This document shows, piece after piece, positions 45,511 to 49,910 of a DNA stretch of 49,910 nucleotides. Within the stretch, counting starts at the first letter, position 1, and the number at the start of each line of letters is the position of its first letter. The DNA is from Woeseiaceae bacterium. GTDB taxonomy: Bacteria > Pseudomonadota > Gammaproteobacteria > Steroidobacterales > Woeseiaceae. A model generated the notes under the pieces. It searched no databases. It saw only the letters and a list, made by a program, of their open reading frames with translations, and was not told the origin of the DNA. The position numbers were made by a program, and so were the translations under genes. Location: NCBI GenBank assembly GCA_028822065.1, contig JAPKEL010000010.1:1-49910 (forward strand). Direction: 5' to 3'.

Positions 45511-46419
45511 ATGAAATTAGTAACTTATCGAATGGGTGAGGAAGCATCAAGATTGGGTGTTTACTGGGAATCTTTGATTGTCGATGTTGAAGAATTTGGA
45601 TTTAATGTTGGCCTTGATATGCCTGCTTCTATGCTTGATTTTATTGATCTTGGACCGATTGCGGTATCTGCTTTGTCAGAGGCGCTGTCCCATTCAAAAG
45701 TCGGTGACTTTTTGGGCGTATCAGTTCCCGCTTTAAATGTTCAATTATTAGCACCAATTCCGCGCCCAAAAAAGAATATTTTTGGGATTGGCCTTAATTA
45801 TACCGAACATGTTGCCGAAGCGGCGCGATCGCTTGATACATCATCAGAGTTACCCCAAGAACCAGTCATATTTAGCAAATTTCCAACAGCGGTAGTGGGA
45901 GACGGCGATCCAATTTGTCATAATAAAAATATTACTCAGCAACTTGATTGGGAGGCAGAGTTGGCTGTAGTTATTGGTACCAAATGCAATAGAGTGGCCA
46001 AAGCTGATGCCCTTGATCATGTTTTTGGGTATACGATAATAAATGATATCAGCGCAAGAGATTGTCGTCGAGCCGGTCAGTGGGTCGTTTCTAAGTCACA
46101 GTATTCTTTTGCACCAATGGGACCTTGTATCGTAACTGCCGATGAAATCAAAGATCCGCATAACCTGAATATTACTTGTCATTTAAATGGCATAGAGAAA
46201 CAAAATTCCAGTACCAAGTATATGCTGTTTAATATTAATGAGCTTATTGAAGATCTCAGCCAAGGCTTATTGCTTGAACCTGGAGATATTATTGCCACTG
46301 GAACTCCTGCGGGCGTTGGTGCAGGGAGAGAGCCTCAGGAATTTATGTGGCCCGGTGATGTTCTGGAAACTAGTATTGAGGGCATCGGAAAAATTCGTAA
46401 TCCGATTGTGGCAGTTTAA
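45511..46419 (+). CDS. Fumarylacetoacetate hydrolase (FAH) family protein, probable acylpyruvate hydrolase
   Basis: Cleaves the carbon-carbon bond of an acylpyruvate. A small N-terminal domain is followed at about 85 by the FAH core with GIGLNYTEHVAEA, PVIFSKFPTAVVG, DWEAELAVVIG, GYTIINDISARD and TGTPAGVGAG. The glutamates and aspartate of the metal site are in these strings. The length is 302. The start is the ATG at 45511, with AAGGTAG 10 bases upstream; the open frame begins two codons earlier at TTG. Placed between a gentisate-type dioxygenase and a maleate isomerase, it most likely hydrolyses maleyl- or fumarylpyruvate. Confidence 0.88.
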   Translation: MKLVTYRMGEEASRLGVYWESLIVDVEEFGFNVGLDMPASMLDFIDLGPIAVSALSEALSHSKVGDFLGVSVPALNVQLLAPIPRPKKNIFGIGLNYTEHVAEAARSLDTSSELPQEPVIFSKFPTAVVGDGDPICHNKNITQQLDWEAELAVVIGTKCNRVAKADALDHVFGYTIINDISARDCRRAGQWVVSKSQYSFAPMGPCIVTADEIKDPHNLNITCHLNGIEKQNSSTKYMLFNINELIEDLSQGLLLEPGDIIATGTPAGVGAGREPQEFMWPGDVLETSIEGIGKIRNPIVAV

Positions 46420-46438
46420 TCTAAGTTAAGTAATCTCA

Positions 46439-47191
46439 ATGAAAGAGCATTATAAAATAGGACAAATCGTACCTAGTTCAAACGTCACCATGGAAACGGA
46501 AATTCCGGCAATGTTGAAAGCCCGTGAATCCATTTTGCCTCAACGTTTCAGTTTTCACTCGAGCCGTATGCGGATGAAAAGTGTTACCGAGAAAGAGTTA
46601 ATAAAAATGGATGCTGAATCTGATCGGTGCGCTTATGAATTGTCTGATGCCAGGGTTGATGTTATTGGTTATGCTTGCTTGGTGGCAATAATGAGCATGG
46701 GTAGGGGTTACCATCGAGAATCGGAGCAACGTTTAGCTAAATGCACGCAACTCAATGAAGCAAGTACGCCCATTGTTACCAGTGCAGGCGCATTAATTGA
46801 GGGATTAACCGCGTTAAAAGCAAAACGTGTTGCTCTGCTTTCGCCTTACATGAAGCCACTCGCAGAAACAGTAGTTGCTTATATCGAACATGAGGGTTTT
46901 TGTGTTACTGATTGGCATACGTTAGAGATCCCTAATAATTTAGAAGTGGCTGCTCAAGACCCGAATAATTTAAAAAAACATGCGGCAAATCTTAACTTTG
47001 AAAATATAGATGTTTTGATTGTGTCTGCTTGCGTACAGATGCCATCTTTGGCTGTAATTGAGACTATGGAAAATGAATTGAATATCCCGGTGATTTCGGC
47101 AGCCGTTTGTACCGCTTATTGCATGCTAAAAGCACTAAACCTAGAAACTAGAGTGCCAAATGCAGGGGCTTTATTGTCAGGAGATTATTGA
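46439..47191 (+). CDS. maiA: Maleate cis-trans isomerase (Asp/Glu racemase superfamily)
   Basis: Converts maleate to fumarate through a cysteine adduct. The two catalytic cysteines are Cys80 (IGYACLVA) and Cys198 (VSACVQMPS); the spacing of 118 equals that of the known maleate isomerases. The N-terminal VPSSNVTMETEIP motif is the family signature. The 250 residues are normal. The ribosome binding site is weak. It starts 19 bases after the FAH gene and ends overlapping the convergent serine hydrolase by 7 bases. Arylmalonate decarboxylase is a relative but lacks the first cysteine. Confidence 0.87.
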   Translation: MKEHYKIGQIVPSSNVTMETEIPAMLKARESILPQRFSFHSSRMRMKSVTEKELIKMDAESDRCAYELSDARVDVIGYACLVAIMSMGRGYHRESEQRLAKCTQLNEASTPIVTSAGALIEGLTALKAKRVALLSPYMKPLAETVVAYIEHEGFCVTDWHTLEIPNNLEVAAQDPNNLKKHAANLNFENIDVLIVSACVQMPSLAVIETMENELNIPVISAAVCTAYCMLKALNLETRVPNAGALLSGDY

Positions 47192-48378
47192 ATAGCTTTT
47201 AGCACTCTTTCAGATAAATATTCGATACTGGGTCTAGGCTTATCGAAAATATTCCAACCATTAAATACCATGACTAAGCTATATTCTGGGACAATGAGTA
47301 AAAATTGACCTCCATAACCACTGCCGCTGTAAATCCAATTTTCTTCACCACCAGTGTAAGGGACGAGCCACCATTGGAAGCCAAATTTCCGTCTGCTTTC
47401 TGATATTTCGGTGTCTGGAGACATGGTTGCTGTGACCCAATCTTTATCTAGAATTTGCACATTATCCCATTGCCCATTTTGAAGGTAGAGGAGACCTATT
47501 TTGGCGAAATCTCGAGACGATAAGTAGAGGCCACCTTCAGTATCAGTTAAGCCTTTAGGAGTCTTTTTCCAATAAAAATTATTAATTCCCAGTGGTTCAA
47601 AAAGATATTTTTTAGCATACTCATCAACATGCATATCCGTAGCTATGAATAAAATATGTGAGAGTAAGATGGTTATACCGCTGTTATAAACAAATTTCTC
47701 ACCAGGTTTATTCTCCATTGGTAGAGATAAGATATACCTCAACCAATCTTCACTACTTTCCATACTGGCTGCATTGTTTAATGGGTCCGTGTACGCAGTA
47801 CTAGACTCATCCCATTTTATTCCGGCGGTCATTGTCAATAAGTCTCTAATTGTAATGGATTGTTTTAGAGGATCATTGAAATGCGCACTATGCTCTGGAA
47901 AGTAAATGCTTATCTTGGTGTCAATACTGGGTATTTCGTTTCGTTTAATAGCAATTCCTATTAATGCAGAAGTTACACTTTTGCTGACTGATTGAATGGT
48001 ATGCAAATTAGTTTGCTTGAAAAACGGATGCCATTCAGGATCATAATAGTTATAAATAGGACGAGCTTTATCTCCGTAATTCTTTTGCATAATCTCAGCT
48101 TGCTCTGTGCGGCGATTTTTTGTTAACAAGCCATAATCATTTTCATAATACTCTTCAAATATAAGATGCTTGTTTCTGATCACTAAAAAACTATCAATAT
48201 AACCATGCGCACCATTTTTGAACTCTTCATGTAGTTGTTGCAAAATATTTGAATCAACATACTGCGTTTCTGGATCAGATACTTTCCAATTTATTGGTTC
48301 AGCATTCGCGTTAATTTGCCATATTAAGAGCGTTGCCGATAACAATATTAAAGTTTTCTTTATTAGATTGGTTCTCAT
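47185..48378 (-). CDS. Exported serine hydrolase of the beta-lactamase (class C-like) family
   Basis: Periplasmic or secreted hydrolase. A signal peptide ends near residue 26 (INANAEP). The active-site SxxK motif is Ser130-Val-Ser-Lys133 (QSVSKSVTS), and YNS at 231-233 takes the YxN place. AAGGAAAGAG precedes the ATG. It has 397 residues. Members of this family act as esterases, peptidases or amidases more often than on beta-lactams, so a resistance function is not implied. It converges on maiA with a 7-base overlap and is transcribed after the reductase gene. Confidence 0.85.
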   Translation of the reverse strand: MRTNLIKKTLILLSATLLIWQINANAEPINWKVSDPETQYVDSNILQQLHEEFKNGAHGYIDSFLVIRNKHLIFEEYYENDYGLLTKNRRTEQAEIMQKNYGDKARPIYNYYDPEWHPFFKQTNLHTIQSVSKSVTSALIGIAIKRNEIPSIDTKISIYFPEHSAHFNDPLKQSITIRDLLTMTAGIKWDESSTAYTDPLNNAASMESSEDWLRYILSLPMENKPGEKFVYNSGITILLSHILFIATDMHVDEYAKKYLFEPLGINNFYWKKTPKGLTDTEGGLYLSSRDFAKIGLLYLQNGQWDNVQILDKDWVTATMSPDTEISESRRKFGFQWWLVPYTGGEENWIYSGSGYGGQFLLIVPEYSLVMVFNGWNIFDKPRPSIEYLSERVLKAIQ

Positions 48379-48427
48379 GACTCTTTCCTTAGAAATTTTT
48401 GCGTTTGATTTGGGCCTAATGTTTATC

Positions 48428-49594
48428 TTAGAGTACCGACGAAGAGTTGCCGATGATTTTTTTTGCTTCCATAAAATCTTTCGGAGAGTTTATTGCATCT
48501 AGAGCAATCATGCGGCCCTCTTTGAGGTAAGCGACTGTAAATTTTTTATTCTTGATATCTCCTTTTACAATAGTTTCATCATAATCATGAGACAGGCCAG
48601 CTGTTTGTAGTTTGATATCATACTGATCGGACCAGAACCAAGGGACTTGATCGTAAGCTTTCTTGTCACCACAGATGTAGCTTGCTGCAGTTTTGGCTTG
48701 AGCAAGAGCATTGGGTACCGATTCCAGCCGGACACGAATGTTATAAATGAAGTTCGGGTGATTACTGCAATCACCAATAGCATGAATATCGCTGTCATTT
48801 GTCAGGGTATATTCATCGACAATAATTCCGTTATTGCATGCTATACCTGCATTTTCAGCTAACTCCGTATTAGGCTCCACACCAATACCTACAACAGCAC
48901 AATCAAAATCTATTTGGTTATTATTATTGAGTGCAGCAAAGTATTGTCCGTTTTGCTCTTTGAATCCTGATACTGAGGTATTAAGTCGGATGTCGACGCC
49001 ATGATGCGCATGAATTTTTTGGTAAAAATCAGAGATTTCTTTTCCGGCAACTCTAGCTAGAACTCGATCTAAATTTTCAATAATGGTTACTTTTGCTTTT
49101 TGTTTTATCGCTGATGCGGCTACCTCTAGACCAATATAACCAGCCCCAATAACGAGAAGTTTTGTATCGGCATTAATGCTCTCTCTAATAAGATCGACAT
49201 CCGTCAGTGTACGTAAATATTTAATCTGAGGTAGGTTGCAACCCTCAACGGATAGATATTTTGGCCTTGTGCCTGTTGCAAGGATCAGTTTGTCATATTT
49301 TATCATTTTGTTATTATCTAACTGAATTAGTTTGGCACTTCTATCGATTGAGATTGCTTTACAACCAAGATGAAGGTCTACAGTATTTTTTTCGTAAAAG
49401 TCGGGATGTCTAAGCGCCAGTTTTTCACTGGCAATTTCACCTTTGAAATAACTTTTCGAAAGAGGGGGGCGTTGATAGGGTAGGATATTTTCATCTCCTA
49501 CAAGAGTAATACTATCTTTCCAGCCTAATTTACGAAGACTTGTTATTGTCTCAACGGCGGCATGACTAGCGCCGACTATCACAATACTTTTCAC
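48428..49594 (-). CDS. FAD-dependent ferredoxin/rubredoxin reductase
   Basis: NAD(P)H-dependent flavoprotein that feeds electrons to a ferredoxin, of the class that serves Rieske oxygenases and P450s. The FAD site GASHAAVE is at 8-15, LPYQRPPLSK near 38-47, NAD site VIGAGYIGLEVA near 153-164, and the second FAD motif AIGDCSNHPN near 272. A C-terminal reductase domain completes the 388 residues. The start is a GTG at 49594 with AGG 8 bases upstream. No ferredoxin or oxygenase gene is in view; the partner may lie beyond the false right end. Confidence 0.88.
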   Translation of the reverse strand: MKSIVIVGASHAAVETITSLRKLGWKDSITLVGDENILPYQRPPLSKSYFKGEIASEKLALRHPDFYEKNTVDLHLGCKAISIDRSAKLIQLDNNKMIKYDKLILATGTRPKYLSVEGCNLPQIKYLRTLTDVDLIRESINADTKLLVIGAGYIGLEVAASAIKQKAKVTIIENLDRVLARVAGKEISDFYQKIHAHHGVDIRLNTSVSGFKEQNGQYFAALNNNNQIDFDCAVVGIGVEPNTELAENAGIACNNGIIVDEYTLTNDSDIHAIGDCSNHPNFIYNIRVRLESVPNALAQAKTAASYICGDKKAYDQVPWFWSDQYDIKLQTAGLSHDYDETIVKGDIKNKKFTVAYLKEGRMIALDAINSPKDFMEAKKIIGNSSSVL

Positions 49595-49670
49595 TTTAAT
49601 TACCTATTCTTAATTCTTAATTAAGCATCCTACCATTTATGTCTTTATTGAACCTTCTATACGTCCTTAT

Positions 49671-49678
49671 CCCCCCCC
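49671..49678. other. C8 homopolymer at a sharp composition break (probable assembly junction)
   Basis: Eight C in a row separate A+T-rich intergenic sequence (49595-49670) from about 61% G+C sequence to the window end (hand count over 49681-49910). This looks like a false join or a low-complexity link between two genomes. Confidence 0.65.
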
Positions 49679-49910
49679 TCACGCATCGATGATCGCAGAG
49701 GCTGCCCTTTGTCCGTCGTTCCACGCACCGTCGACGTATCCATTGCGATCGGAGAGAGCTTCGCCCGCGAGCAAGATCCGACCGGCGATTGGACGCTGCA
49801 ATATTTCCGCCTCGTTGCCGAGTGTATCGAGGGAACTGTGCGAGTAGGCGCCGAGCGCGTAGGGGTCGTTCCCCCAGTCGGTGGTACTAAGATCGATGGG
49901 ATCGGGGACG
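49679..49910 (-). CDS. Flavin monoamine oxidase family protein, C-terminal fragment
   Basis: Reading the minus strand from the window edge gives 76 residues ending in a stop at 49679-49681. The pattern TTDWGNDPYALGAYS, GRILLAGEALS and GYVDGAWNDGQRAA is the typical C-terminal FAD-binding end of flavin amine oxidases. Codon choice (GCG, CTC, CGC, GCC) is quite unlike the rest of the window. The N-terminal part would lie beyond the right edge. It probably belongs to another, G+C-rich organism. Confidence 0.75.
   Translation of the reverse strand, partial: VPDPIDLSTTDWGNDPYALGAYSHSSLDTLGNEAEILQRPIAGRILLAGEALSDRNGYVDGAWNDGQRAASAIIDA

Noticed and set aside
47185-48378. Beta-lactamase resistance gene
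   Set aside because: The SxxK and tyrosine motifs only show the broad serine hydrolase family; most members with this look are not antibiotic-resistance enzymes.

Overview
The window reads as chromosome of a low-G+C, Gram-negative, aerobic gammaproteobacterium, probably marine and uncultivated. Three things suggest this. The order tRNA-Leu, tig, clpP, clpX, lon, hupB, ppiD, then fabI, mltD, rnhA and dnaQ is essentially the Pseudomonas order with a few changes. LolCDE and TonB-dependent genes show an outer membrane. The accessory content (sulfatase, TonB receptor, secreted amidohydrolase, beta-helix protein with a diheme cytochrome) is typical of marine heterotrophs. I could not place it below class.

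Layout. 1-2.2 kb: the end of a polysaccharide locus (SLBB export protein, WecA/MraY-like transferase). 2.2-11.3 kb: tRNA-Leu, then protein quality control (trigger factor, ClpP, ClpX, Lon, HU, tRNA-Val, tRNA-Asp, PpiD). 11.3-23 kb: housekeeping genes (dicarboxylate symporter, FabI, MltD, RNase HI, DnaQ, NhaD-type permease), a three-gene route glucose-6-P to fructose-6-P to mannose-6-P to mannose-1-P, then gltX with tRNA-Ala and tRNA-Glu. 23-26.8 kb: a small membrane protein coupled to a secreted S33 peptidase, then a SOS cassette of LexA, a Y-family polymerase and a degenerate SRAP-like protein, with a GTAC-N7-GTAC repeat over the lexA ribosome binding site. 26.9-30.5 kb: an iron block (bacterioferritin, Bfd, TonB receptor) with three Fur-like operators and a long hairpin. 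30.5-42.2 kb: lipoprotein, aldehyde dehydrogenase, LolC/LolE/LolD, DUF2062 protein, secreted YtcJ-type amidohydrolase, overlapping beta-helix/diheme-cytochrome pair and sulfatase. 42.3-49.6 kb: a catabolic cluster (tryptophan 2,3-dioxygenase, nitrilase, gentisate-dioxygenase-like bicupin, FAH hydrolase, maleate isomerase) followed by a convergent serine hydrolase and ferredoxin reductase.

The most interesting parts are the catabolic cluster, which I cannot match to a described pathway as a whole, and the SOS cassette with its unusual operator and SRAP-like partner. In the catabolic cluster the enzymes could form a ring-cleavage route in which maleylpyruvate is hydrolysed directly to maleate and pyruvate and the maleate is then isomerised to fumarate.

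The last 240 bases do not fit. At a run of eight C (49671-49678) the sequence jumps from A+T-rich DNA to about 61% G+C and encodes the C-terminus of a flavin amine oxidase. This is most simply an assembly chimera and should be checked before that end is used.
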